From Cloeon dipterum (lineage: Eukaryota > Arthropoda > Insecta > Ephemeroptera > Baetidae), in assembly GCF_949628265.1 (NCBI RefSeq), contig NC_088788.1, forward strand, positions 8,308,001 to 8,372,000: a DNA stretch of 64,000 bases. Reading direction: 5' to 3'. The notes beneath the pieces were generated by a model, which was given only the letters and a program-made list of their open reading frames with translations, was not told the DNA's origin and made no database searches. The position numbers and the translations under genes are program-made. Positions 49,164 through 61,900 of this stretch are shown here, piece after piece (the first letter of the stretch is position 1; each line of letters begins with the position of its first letter).

Positions 49164-49890
49164 GAGATTTTGTTGTTTTCTTTTTTATTTAAAATTATCT
49201 GATCTATTATGGGATTCAAACTTATATTTTTTATCAATGACTTTTGGTTACTTTATAAAAAAAAACACTTACTTTTCTTATTTTTAACAAATAAAAAAAT
49301 GAATTGATGCATGTATTTCAATCAAATTATAGTTCAGTGATTAAAAATAAAATTGAAATATGTAGGTGCTTAGAAAATGTATGTTATGTCTGAATTAACA
49401 AAGTACCGAGTATTTTTTCCAAAGCTTTCGAATTGCGCTACCAAATTGACGATAGACAGCAGGCGAGATGGCAAGCAGTGTTTATTCATTGTCAGTCATA
49501 ATCATAACATACGCAAAATTTTGGCAGTACGGTGCGCGTTTTATACCAATAATTTACGCTCACATGTTCCACGGGATTTTGCTTTCAGCTAAGATGCCAG
49601 AGATAAACAACTGGTTTAAAAATATCTTTTTGCTGAGTAAACCGCAATTAATCATGGAAAGCAAGACTCTAAACTTCTTTCACTTTCATTAGCTTGTTGT
49701 TCAGTGTAGGACATTTTTAGTCTTTGTCATTAGGAGCTATAATTTATTATAATTATTATAATCAAAGAATGCAATTAATAAACATTAAAAATTTCTCCTA
49801 AATAAATTTAAATTAACCACCATTCACTTTAACAACTTAGAGATGACATGTCATACTATAGACACAAACTGACAAATTGATATTTAGGGC
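49164..49890. other. Intergenic DNA, no gene seen
   Basis: AT-rich. Two short overlapping plus-strand frames at 49377-49692 are unrecognisable and lack splice anchors. Confidence 0.4.
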
Positions 49891-49894
49891 TCAT

Positions 49895-50480
49895 GGCCGC
49901 CAATTCTGTGAGCACACGCTGACGTCACCACGAGTTAGCTTGCTCATCTTTTGGATCGCGCCTGATGTCAGTGAAAAAAATCACTGGCACGTTTGGCGTT
50001 GCGTTTCCTGTTCGCTTTTCTTATCCACATTTTCCCAGGAGTTAATATATAATCATAATTAATCAGATCTTTCAGCATTGGTTATCAGTTTCCAACTCTC
50101 ATTGCACGCTACGTCATCCATTTTCCAAGAATCTTGCAAATTAATTAATAAGTTAATTAATCAAATTAAGATAATAAAAAATGTATTGAAATGAAAATGA
50201 CATAATGTCATCAAAAGGTGCCTAATCTTATAGATGATTGTTTTCTTTATCGCGCCTCTGAGCTGCGTGTAGCATTCTCGACTTAAAAAGTGGGGAGGAA
50301 ATAAAATTATTCAAGGTCCAGAGGCGCGGCAACAGAGACAGCAGCAACAGGCACAATCCAAGGAACCGCAAGCGGCAGTGAAAAGTGTTAGTGGCGTCTT
50401 GTGCTTCACAACAAACGAGAGTTAACTAACCGCCTAATCTCGATTCTAGGTGGACTTTATTAACTGAACTCAGTGAGTTG
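49895..50480 (+). promoter_or_regulatory. Putative promoter and leader of caspase-NTPase copy 2 (duplicated block)
   Basis: The block matches 58068-58660 upstream of copy 3, for example ACACGCTGACGTCACCACGAG against ACACGCTGATGCCACCACGAG, CGCGCCTCTGAGC against CGCGCCTCTCAAGC, and a GTGAAAAGTGTTAG block at the end. Preservation of both copies in front of paralogous genes suggests promoter or 5' untranslated exons. A leader intron ends at TTTGTTGCAG (51094), 15 bases before the ATG. TGACGTCA at about 49919-49926 is a CRE/AP-1-like palindrome, present in this copy but altered in copy 3. Confidence 0.5.
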
Positions 50481-51109
50481 ATTTCAATGATTCCTTATTT
50501 TAAAATTGTCTCGGTGAGTTTTTCTGGCATTTTCTTTTGCTGTCCATTTCTACTGTTTTCAATTTCAGACCGGAAAAAAGGCCAGTCTCTATTATAATAA
50601 ATGCCCATTTTAAATTTTGAATGATAGGTTTAATATGCTAATTTTTCTATTCCAATCAAATTTTTTTGATTATTTTTAAATATAGTTGTTGTATTGATGT
50701 TTATATATTCTAATTTTGCCCGGATTTGATGGAATTTTGCCATGACCTTGAAAAAGATGTTTAAATTGGAAAAGTTCCCAAGAAGGTAGTTGAAATTTCG
50801 CATTTGCTTGTACAGTCATGAGGAGGGCGAGCGCGTGGCTCAATCACAACCCCCTAATGATTGACTCTGCAGCAGTTTACGAAATTTCTCTTTTTAACGG
50901 TGGGTTTGCGACTAATTGGACCACATTATAGAAAATCTTTTTATGTAAGAACTTTTTCAAAATATAATTGTTAAATAGTTATATTTTAGGAATGTGGTAA
51001 TTAATATTTTGATATGTCTCGACCTTTTTGGGCTTTTAAATGGGATATAGACTTCATTCTGTAAAATTCCTCTAGATTATTAATTTTGTTGCAGATATAA
51101 ATCATCATA

Positions 51110-54100
51110 ATGACCCAAGAAGCAAAGAGGGTGAAATTGAGCGGCAGATCATTGAATAGGGCCACTACCAATGGTAAATAAGATTTATTTATTATATTTG
51201 CTTGATATTTACAGTTCAATTTACAGAAATTTCTACGAGAAAAAGTATTGGCTACTGGGATAAAGACGAAAAAAAAATTGTTAGGTATGATTTAATTACG
51301 ACATTTTCTCACTAATTATTCTCTCTTTTGAATTGTTTTCTTTGATTTTCCTACATTTGTTAAAGAATTAAACTGAGTTAAAAAAAATTAAATTAATCTC
51401 AGCACCAATACCTTGACTCTAACGGCTCAGAGTTTCCCTTTTTTTCTTTTCTTTACTATTTTTTTTGCCCATTTATTATTGAATTAACTGAACCGCAAAT
51501 CGCCTTTCTCTTCAATAAATCACAGCATCCACAAAACTGTCTGAAATTTAATTTTTAATCACAGTAGCAGTTGTTACAAAAATTGATTTCTTAAAAATAT
51601 TAAAAATAAATGGATTTATAAAAGGGCAAACCTCCCTGATTGATCGTTTTAAGAAAAATGCGTCATTAATGCAATAATATGAGTTGCAGCGTCAAAATTT
51701 ACAGTGGATGAGTACTGACAAATAATTTGTATTTATTAATATAAGTATTCCAAACAGACTTACTATTTTTCTTACATTTTAAGATTAAACCAGTACACAT
51801 ATGAATTATTTTTGTCTTAAAATAATTTAACACCTATTTGCTATGAAAATTGAGAAAGAGCTAAAATTATTCCTGGTGTCTGTTTTAACTTGTGAGAAAG
51901 TTGGCTGCAAAGTTTGCATGCTTATCAAGTGGCGAGCATTGTCTCCTTATTGTAAGTCGTGATTTATTGTTCGCCAAAAGGTTAATATTAACGTTATAAT
52001 TCGCACACCGTTGGATGGACCGTGACGAGAGGAATCAAAACCAAGCAAAAATTGCACCCGTGACTGTTTTTTTTCCGGAAATGAGGCAAAATCTTAAATT
52101 TAGCTTATTCCGTCCTAATTTCTTTATTGCACATTGCTGAGCATATTATTTAAACTAACAAGTGAAAGTCTGGAAGTTTTAGTCAACATAATTGAAAATC
52201 ATTTCAATTGTTGCCCTCTGTTAATCCTCTTTAATTATAAAATTTTTTGGAAAATTTACCAGGCCAACATGCACTTTGATTATTCACTACGATTTCGCCG
52301 ACCAAGAAAAACCCATGAATCGAAGTGAAGCTGACGAAAGAGACGTCGGAAATATCAAGTCTACTTTCAAACCACTCGGTAATGTTTGTGAGACATTTGA
52401 TCGGAAGGATAAAGTGCTGGATTTTATTGGCAGTAAGGATGAACTAAGAGCGAAATTCCAGCTCGAAAGTAAGCTATAGTTATTTTGAGTTCGTATCAGA
52501 AACTATACTTTTTTGTGATATATTATGTAGATGGCCAGACACCCGAGTTGTTCATTGTTTTTATCATGACGCATGGAAACAAGGATGGAAAATTAACAAC
52601 ACACTATGACGAGGAATTTAACGTGTATGAAGTGTGCGACAAACTGAAAACAAACCCTTTACTTAAAAATGCCCTGAAACTTCTATTCGTTTCTGTGAGT
52701 AAAGATAAAACTGTTTCATGCGCACGCTAATTGATACATCTAACATAAGGCCTGCCGTGGAAATATTCTGGACGAGGTCACTCATGAGGAACATGATGCG
52801 CAAATCAATTTTATAGAGGACGCAGTTTACAGCAAAAAATTGGACACAGAAAATCCGGACAATGTGAATGCAACACGCGTGACAACTGACCCCAACTGCG
52901 AGAATTTCGTCCTTATGTTTTCCTGCGTTGAAGGTCTGCAATTTTCTTCGTTTACAATTGAATCTCATGAATTTATCTCGTCCGGCAGGCACATATTCCC
53001 TGCGCTCCGAAGGAACGTACTTGGTCACGTCCATCAGTGAGTGTTTCAAAGAGTTGGACAAGGATGTGGACCTCGAGGAGTTTCTAACCAGAATCATGGG
53101 CTATCAACATGACCCCAATCGAAGAGCGGAAGGATTCACATCAACGCCAGAAGTCAAGATTTTCAAGCGCAGCAGACATCTCACCATTGCCAAGCAGTGT
53201 GCTGAAAAGAAATACAATGATTTCAGTTACAACTGGATGTCCGACGCTAAGTCCCATCTGCTCACGCGAAAAGCACATGTCTTCGCAGCTTCAAACGAAA
53301 CATACCAGTCAGTAAGCGATGAGTTGAATAAACATTTTCAATTCGAACCAAAGCGCTGGAAAACACTGGAAGAGCTGAAAGATTCAGGTTAGGGAAAATT
53401 TTCAATCCATTTCGTGTGTTCAAATCCCTTTCTTTTTACAGTTTCACATGAAAGTGGAGATTTTGATGGCTGCGTACTGATTTGTGTCGTGGCTGAACTG
53501 GTTGAGAACGAAAACCGAGAAGTTTGTGCGAAGATTGACGGGGATACAATCGAAATAAAATCTATCCTGGGCATCCCGATCGGTCCTACGACTGCGAAAT
53601 GGGTTGGAAAACCTAAAATTTGTGTTTTCCTAAACACAAACACCGTTTTCCAATCTTGTTCGATCGATATACATCAGGTACAAACATTTTGTTTCAGTTC
53701 AATAATTTACACAGTTAAAACTCCATTTTTCAAGACTGTGACAGATATTTAAAAAATAACCCTTTTGTGAAATCGAGACAAAGCGTTAGTTTGAAATATG
53801 TATTTTGGAGTGGTTTGTTGGTTATGCCGTTTATTGAATTGTATGTCTTCTCTTCGAGGACACAGGACAAAGCATAAGAATTTTAACGGTTATGTTTCTT
53901 TATGATCTTAAGCAAAAAATTTAATAAATATTAAATCTTAATTTCGGTTATTGTAAAATACTGGGCAAACGTCTCAAAACCTGTAGGTTGTTATTTGAGG
54001 ACTAAACATGGAAAGTGATTCTACTGAATGTCCACCATTTTGTTACAGTCAACCCCGTATTATTTGGTATGAGATACTGAATTTATTATGTATGTTTCAG

Positions 54101-55639
54101 AATTACAACAAGACGAAATTATCGATCAGCGGAACCATCCACGCGGGTCTCTTATCTATTATCCTGCCACAAGCAAGTATGAATGGAGCGGGATTAAATA
54201 TAGAAATATTTTTGTAACTATAGTAATTTGTTGTTTCAGATGCAGTTAAGACTTTCATCGATACCCTCAATGATTTCACTTCTCAGAAGAAAATAGAAAG
54301 CGCCACATTCCAGCAGTTCTGTTTTTCATTGCTACAAAAATCACAGACCAACAGGAACATCCCTCCGATGATGATCTCGACTCTACAAAAAACCTTAAGA
54401 ATGAGGTTTCCGCCACCCATCATAACGGAATGCTTCACAAAGACTACGAATGGGAATACAAGGCCTTGTACCATAAGCGATCTTGAGTCCTTCATCAGCA
54501 TCAATATCAAAAAGCTAAAACTCGTATTTGCCGAGCCGAATTCCCGTGGCGCAGAAGTCGAGGTCGATGAAAACAAGTCGTCCATATTACGGCAAAATGC
54601 AACGCCTTTCCCAACAAAAGCGACAGAAGTTTCAAAAACTGAAGAAGTCACTTCAGAGGAAGCTGTAGACACGGTGCACGTGGTGTCTGCCGATGCGGGC
54701 TCGGGAAAGTCCGAACTGGCTAAGTATCTCACTTTTTTCGCCCAGAGCACTCGAGAGGCAACATGCGTGGACCTGATGACGATCATGTACCAGTTTGTGA
54801 AGAGATTCGACTGGGGGAAGCAACAAAATGGTCTCTCAGTTTTTGTCCAAGAGTGCGGAGAGTATATAAAGACGGAACTGCAGAACGGACCGAACGACCG
54901 AGTCTTGATTATCGACGCGATTGACTCCTTGTTTGAAGACTTGCGGAAAAATGTGCTTGAGACAGTGAGAGGACTGGCGGTAAACAAGGTGCCAATATGG
55001 ATTTTCACGAGGCCCAAATGCAAAGATGAGTTGCTGTCTCGTCTTTCTGAAATCTGCTCACTCAGCGTGATCGAAATCGACCCTCTTTCCGAAGAGAAAC
55101 AAACCGAATTTCTGCAGCAATGGGGTTTTAAAAAAGTACAAATCGACCAACTCCTTGATAAAATCAAGGAGCAAAAAGCCGAGGACCTGATCAGCAAGGT
55201 TGGCTACCTGGCAAAGCTCTCAACCTTTCCTGACCTAGCGAAAAATCTGGAAACCGTCAATATTTACAATTTAAGTGCACATATCGTTGACACGGCGATC
55301 AGGTCGTACCTAAACAAACAAAAGCCAGATCTGGAAATTTCGAAACGTAACGAGGTTTTTGACAAAATCAAGAATGAACTCGCTCATGAGGCCTGCAATT
55401 ATTTCTTATCAACTCAAATCCAGAAGCAAAACTCAATTCAACAAGGGAAAAAAGCCCTCCAAGACCTCTTCTTCAGATACCCTGCGGTCGAGGTGAACGG
55501 TACCCTGGCCGCCTACCTCTTCGTCAGAAAAATGGAAAGCGAACTGGATGAGAAGCTTAAGACGCTCAAGGATGATGCCAAGAAAGCAAGCCTTGAACGC
55601 ATGGTTAACTTTCAACGCGAAATCTTGAATGTGTTTTGA
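51110..55639 (+). CDS. Caspase-pseudocaspase-NACHT-like NTPase, copy 2
   Basis: Nine coding exons: 51110-51173, 51227-51284, 52263-52468, 52531-52694, 52750-52933, 52989-53387, 53442-53677, 54101-54176 and 54240-55639. All junctions are GT-AG and in phase, giving 928 residues. Caspase domain: CTLIIHYDF, Arg61, His124 (IMTHGN), Cys166 (VSACRGN) and YSLR with Arg231, so all catalytic and arginine pocket residues are present. The pseudocaspase has VVAE for the His-Gly site and FLNTN for the Cys site, then a small-subunit-like segment ending IPPMMISTLQKTLRMRF. NTPase: Walker A ADAGSGKS at 613-620, Walker B RVLIIDAID around Asp688, and FTRPK at 718-722. NACHT-like helices (YLAKLSTFPDLAKNLETVN) follow. 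There is no death-fold prodomain, only about 40 variable N-terminal residues. By eye it is much closer to copy 3 than to copy 1. A poly(A) signal lies at 55671. Confidence 0.9.
51900..52060. repeat. Old MITE-like block in intron 2 of copy 2
   Basis: The block TTGGATGGACCGTGACGAGA followed by GGAATCAAAACC resembles the reverse complement of the TTAA MITE centre. It also matches 59530-59690 in the same intron of copy 3, so it predates the duplication of the two genes. Confidence 0.45.
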
Positions 55640-55670
55640 TTTAGGCAATACTGCATCGGTTTGCTAATTT

Positions 55671-55676
55671 AATAAA
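55671..55676 (+). terminator. Poly(A) signal of caspase-NTPase copy 2
   Basis: AATAAA occurs about 30 bases after the stop codon. The flanking 3' sequence is related to that after copy 3. Confidence 0.45.
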
Positions 55677-55739
55677 TGTAATAATATGTTATTTCTACCA
55701 CCTTATCTTTGCATTACTTATTTTTTAAACATATTCTTA

Positions 55740-57239
55740 ACTGAATTTATTATATTTTATTAAAAATTAGTAGCAGTTTGATAGTCATATTATTGCATTT
55801 AATTGATTTCTCCCGCTATTATTGATTGGTGGAGCAAAATTCCTACACCAGAGAAACGAAATAGCCCTTCGTCCAACTTTTGCAATTAAAAACGTCTTGC
55901 AAACGTTTGCAAGCTGTGCCGCACAACAGCCTTTCGCTGCGAGTTGCCTGCTTTACAAGCGGCTTACTTAGATTTCATACAAATTGTGGAAAAAGCAGCA
56001 GTTTAGTTGATTCGTTCAGGACAGGTATTCAAGAATTTATTTGCTCGGTCCTTTTACAGTGCAATAATTTGAACTGAGGAGTAACTGATAGCGCTACAGG
56101 AGGTTCAAAGTGCTTTACTAAGTTTCAAGGAAAAGGAAACAACAGAGCAGATCAGAAAAATGATAAAGAGAAATGGTTGTCCTATTGAGCGCAAAACATT
56201 TAGCTAAAAAGGTCTCATTGCTAGTGAAGCTTCCACAGAGCAGGTAAAAATAGTATCTCTTCACTCAGTAAGTTTAAAAATGGACCTAAATTATATGTAA
56301 AAACTAATCCAGCACGAAAATTTGAGTCTAATATATAAATGCAAACGCACCAGTTTCGCTGGCTCACAACGAAATTGTGCTCTGCCGCCTCTATACACAG
56401 TTGGCCGTTCTTTGCATCATATTGATCAGCGACAACGCCCCGTGGCCTCTTTGAGCCCGATACTCCATGCAAATAAAAGTTTAGAAAGTGTTAACACTCA
56501 CCAGGAATGTCTCGAATCCTAAACCATGTAACTGGCACCCCTGAAAAAAAACAACCACACAACACAGTTCAACTCACAATTCACAACTTTTTCAGTTTGG
56601 CCCTAGCCTAAAATAACAACTCTAAATTCAACTAAAACATTATAGCTGAACTAGGTTAGCGCAAACTTAATACATTGCTCCATTATTTGCAGACACTGAG
56701 AACATGAAATTTAATTTAAAAATAGCTTGGATTGGCCGATCCGATATAATTCTCTGACCAATCCTTTTATTTCTAATTTACACTAGTCTGGCGCGAAATA
56801 GAGTGCAAAAGAGTGACAATAATGTATACCGTTAGCTACTCAATGGGGTTTCTGAAAAAACTGCTAAATGATGGATAACATTTTAAAGGTATTATTTAGG
56901 TATTACTCGAATTTATTGGATCATATCAGGCTAACATCAGTTCAGAACATTTTGCATTGTTGGCCTTAGCAAGTGGTGCAAAAAACAAAAAAAAAATGTT
57001 TTGTATTTTTATTGTTGTGTTCTGAATGTGGGGAGGTGTGGAGCATAGTTGCTCTGCTGATCCGCAATAAAATCACTTTGAATCTAATTGGTATGTAGCT
57101 GTTCAATAAATCTTAATCTCATAGAACAATTTTCCTCCTTGACGATGAGGTATGCCGCCAACGTTACGCTCTGGATCCTTGAATGCGGAAAATCCCAGAA
57201 TCGGCAATTTCCTTTCGGCTAATTTCCCTTAGTGAAAAA
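55740..57239. other. Intergenic DNA after copy 2, no gene seen
   Basis: Mixed AT-rich sequence with short frames on both strands and no recognisable element. A richer patch at 56340-56520 carries overlapping frames of about 65-80 codons with no family resemblance. Confidence 0.4.
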
Positions 57240-58660
57240 AAATCTTTTTTCAATAAATTCACGTCAGCATAAATAACATCATGCTCACAAGCGTAGCTAC
57301 CCATGTGTAATTTCCCCTCACACCTCACATCCTGTCACTTTCACTAAAAGCCAACCCTGTGGCCCACCTGACATGCGCCCAACACTTTTCTACCCACAAT
57401 TATTTTGTCTTTATTTTATCCCTCTCTTACTTAGTTCGCTATTCCAGCGAGAGCAGACGGTCACTTTGGCCGAGGGTAATATCGTGATTCCCAGCTTTAT
57501 TGTTCCCCTATAGACAAGACCGCACCCCTGCTCTTTTGCCTCCCTGGCCCCTTTACCCATGTCATTCCGTTTCACAGCAATATTCTTCCATTCTAGTCTC
57601 GCACTCACAAACGCCTAGCAAGGAAATTCATGTGCTGCGCCGCTAAACAGCTCTTCAGTGCAGGTGGCCTATTCCCCCTCCCCCCCCCCCCCCAGATTGA
57701 CAAAACTGAATGCCCTGCTCATCTTTTCTCTTTTTATCAGATTGAAAAAAATTGGATTTTCATGATTAAATTTGGAAAGGTTGATTGGCATTAGGGAGGG
57801 AATATATTTACAATCAAGGACACATGACTATGACTATACACAATAATATGATAAGATAAATAATTCACCACATTGCGACGCAGTTAAAAAAAGTCTAAGT
57901 TTTATTTAAAAAGCATGAAAAAAACAATTCACCGGTCAAACATAGCCAGTTTGCTAAAAATTAATTCAATATTTTCACTGATCACCAACATTACAAAATC
58001 AAATTGATGAAAGGACTTTACAAAGCGAACAGGTCGCGGTTTCATAAAACTCGAAGCACTCTACGTGTGCACAGGTACACGCTGATGCCACCACGAGTTA
58101 TCTCGTCTTTAGGATACCTCATTATCAGTGAAAAAAACCACTTACACGTTTCTCGCTTCTTATGCACATTTTCCCAGGAGTTAAAATCAAAATTAACAAG
58201 ATCTTTTAAAATTGGTTAAAAGTTTTCAACTCTCATTGCTCTCACTACGTCATCCATTTTCCCAGAATATTGCAAAATACGTGTTTGTTGTGAACTAATA
58301 TGAAAAAAATCAAGGTATTATATTTTTGTTTCAATTTTTTAAAAAGGCATATTGTAAAAATACAATTACTAGTAAAAATGACGGTTAAAAATGTATTTAT
58401 ATTAAAATCACATTAAGTCCTCAAAATAAGGTGCCTAATCTTAAAGTTAAGATAAGATCGTTTTCATTATCGCGCCTCTCAAGCAACGTGCAGCAATTTC
58501 GATAAAAAAAGTGGAGAGGAACTAAAATTTAAGGTCGATCCAGAGTTGCGACCGCGATGACAGCGGACACCAGCAACCAAAATACGAGACGCAGCTAGCA
58601 ACAGGAAAAATCCGAGTTACCGCACGCGGCTGTGAAAGTGTTAGCCTGAAGAAGCGCTTC
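57240..58660. repeat. Duplicated spacer and promoter block, right copy
   Basis: The left half (57240-58035) matches 40590-41862 and the right half (58068-58660) matches 49895-50480. Here the two halves are joined directly, whereas upstream of copy 2 they are separated by 8 kb holding the IAP and lectin genes. A poly-C run of 14 bases lies at 57680-57693. The right half is the presumed promoter and leader of copy 3; a leader intron ends at TTTGTTGCAG (58879). Confidence 0.7.
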
Positions 58661-58906
58661 TCTCGTTACACATCCTGACGGCTCAATTTTTTGTCCATCG
58701 CTTCGCTCGAGACATGTTTTTTAACATTCAAACAATAGTTTGTCACAACCGAATAAATTTCCTCACATGAATGTAGTAAGTAATATAAATATTTCAAAAT
58801 ATCTTCTCTTTTTTAGGCTTTTAAACGGGATAGACTTCATTTCTGGAAAATTTCTCTGTATTATGAATTTTTGTTGCAGATATAAACCATCATATCGAGT
58901 AAGAAA

Positions 58907-61900
58907 ATGAGTAAGAGTAGTTCATTGAATGTGGCCCCTACCAATGGTTAATAAAATTTATTTGTACTTTGCCTAATATTTATAGCATTCAAGTTAAATT
59001 TGCAGAAAATTCTACAACAAAAAGTATTGGCTACTGGGATAGAGACAAAACAAACGTTGTTGGGTATGATATAATTATGTATTTCTCTTAAACTATTCTC
59101 TCTTCTTGATTGTTATTCTTTGATTTTATTATTGTTGTTTTTTAGAATTATACAGATTTAATAAAAGGAATCTCGGCCCAATTCCGTTAATCGAACGGTT
59201 CATATTGACATGACCGTTTGCGAACGATCAGGAAAGCCGAGGAGCAAATCCGCGCCACTAAGTCGCCGGCCAGGATTTGATACTATAAAAGGGGGCCTCC
59301 CGCCACGACTGAGTTGAGCCGCGAATAACAAATTGAGTCTCACCGCAATGTCTAGTTTCCCTTGATTTTTCTTTTATTCCTAATTTTTTGCCTAATTAAT
59401 ATTGAAAAAAAAATATAATTTTAAATCAGTAATCTTCCTGATTGATCATTATAAGAACAAATATAGCATATCATTATATGCTCTGAAAATAGGGAGAGTG
59501 CTAAAATTATTTCAGGAGTCCGTTTTATTTGCGTTTTCAAAGTTTGCATGCTTATCGAGTTGCGAGCACGTCTCCTTAGTGAAAAACGTGATTTAATTCG
59601 TCAGACAGTAAATTTACGTCATAATTCGCACACCCCGTTGGGTGGATCATGATGAGAGGAATCAAAACCGAGCAAGATCATTGCCCGATCTTCGTTTATA
59701 ATTTTTTGAAAAATATGGCGAAATCTGAGAGTTAACTTTTTGAGTCCTAATTGCGCATTGTTGAATATTATTATTTAAGGTTCCAATAATTGAAAGTCTG
59801 TTAATTTTAGTCAACAATTCAAAATCATTTCAATTGATTCCCTCTGTCAATCCTCTTTAATTGTAATATGTACATAATAACCTCGCTGTCATATCTCTTT
59901 TATAACACTTTTTTTGAAATTTTTACAGGTCAACATGCATTTTGATTATCCACTACGATTTCGCCGGTCGAGAAAACCCCGTGAATCGCAGTGAAGATGA
60001 CAAAATAGACGTCGAAAATATCAAGTCTACTTTCAAATCAGTCGGTCATGTTTCTCAGACATCTTATCCGAAGGATAAATTGCTGGATTTAATTGGCAGT
60101 GAGGATGAACTAAGAACGGAATTCCAGCTCGAAAGTAAGCTAGATTTTATTTTATAATATTAAAGATTAGAATTTTTCATTATATATTTTTAGAGGGCCA
60201 GACACCCGAGTTGTTCATTGTTTTTATCATGACGCATGGAAACAAGGATGGAAAACTGACAACACATCATGACGAAGAGTTTAACGTGTATGAAGTGTGC
60301 GAAAAACTGAAATCAAACCCGTTAGTTCAAAATGCCCTGAAAATTCTATTCGTTTCTGTGAGCAAAGATAAAAAAGTTTCATGCGCAAACTAACTGATAT
60401 AACAAAGGCGTGCCGTGGAAATATTCTGGACGAGGTCACTCAACAGAAATATGATGGATTGAAAATCACTCTTCCAGACGACGCAGTTCACAGCAAAAAA
60501 TTGGACACTGAAAATCCGAAAAACCTGAATGCAACACGCGTGACAACTGACCCCAACAGCGAAAATTTCGTCATTATGTTTTCCTGCGTTGAAGGTCTGC
60601 AATTTTCTTCGTTTTCAATTGAATATCAGGAAAATATTTCATCCCGCAGGAACATTTTCCCTGCGCTCAGTTGGAACTTACTTGGTCAAATCGATCTGCG
60701 ACTGTTTCAAAGAGTTGGACCGGAATGTGGACCTCGAGGAATTACTGACCAGAATCATGGGGTACCAAACTAACCCCAAACAAAGAGCGAAAGGATTCAC
60801 ATCAACGCCAGAAGTCAAGATTTTTAAGCGCAGCAGACATCTCACCATTCTCAAACAGTGTGCTGAAAAGAAATACAGTGATTTCAGTTACAACTGGATG
60901 TCCGACGCAAAGTCCCATCTGCTCACGCGAAAAGCACATGTCTTCGCAGCTTCCAAAGAAACATACCAGTCCGTAAGCGAGGAGTTGAAAAAACATTTTC
61001 AATTTGAACCAAAGCGCTGGAAATCACTTGAAGAGCTGAAAGATTCTGGTTTGGGAAATTTTTCAATCCATTTCCTCTGTTTAAATCACTTTCCTTTTTA
61101 CAGTTTTACATGAAAGTGGAGATTTTGATGGCTGCGTACTGATTTGTGTGGTGGCTGAATTGTTCGAAAATGAAAACAAAGAAGTTTGTGTGATGATAGA
61201 AGGAGAGAGAATCGAAATAAAATCTATCCTGGCCATCCCAATCGGTCCTACCACTGCGAAATGGGTTGGAAAACCTAAAATTTGTGTATTCCTACACACA
61301 AACGCGATTTCCCCATCTTGCTCGATCGACATACATCAGGTACAAACATTTTGTTTCAGGGTTGGAACAGTTATCTGTACAGATTTTTCCAAGGCCATTT
61401 TTTCGGGAAAATCCAGCGAGAAATAATCGAAAAATAGTAAAAAAAATTAATTGACTTTTACTTTTTAAATATTCAACTTAAAATAATCTTGAGCTAGAAA
61501 AACTGTAAAGAATAATTTACATCTTAGAACGTCATTTGCCATCTCTCACAACTGACTAAAATATTAAAAATAAAACCCATGGGTGAAATCAAGACTTACG
61601 CGTCAATATGAAATCTATTTTGGAGCTGTTTGTGGGTGATTTTGCAGTTTATTACATTTTCAGACTTTTATTTTAGGACACAGGATGATACATTTTTTGA
61701 AATGTAAGGGTTGCGTATCTCTATGGATATAAATGAAAATTGTCTTCACATTGCTAATTATAAAATAGTTTTTTTTTTCATTTAAAAGTCTCAAACCCTT
61801 TAGAAAAAGGCCGTAGTTTTTTAAGAACAAACGTGGAACGAGTTTTTACCTAATGTCCGTACCTTTGTTACAGTTTATTTGTTATGAGATACTGAATTTG

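Noticed and set aside
54283-55197. A 304-codon open frame antisense to the NTPase exon of copy 2
   Set aside because: It mirrors the coding strand, similar antisense frames appear opposite copies 1 and 3, and the peptide is Ser/Cys-rich with no domain; it is a shadow of the real gene.
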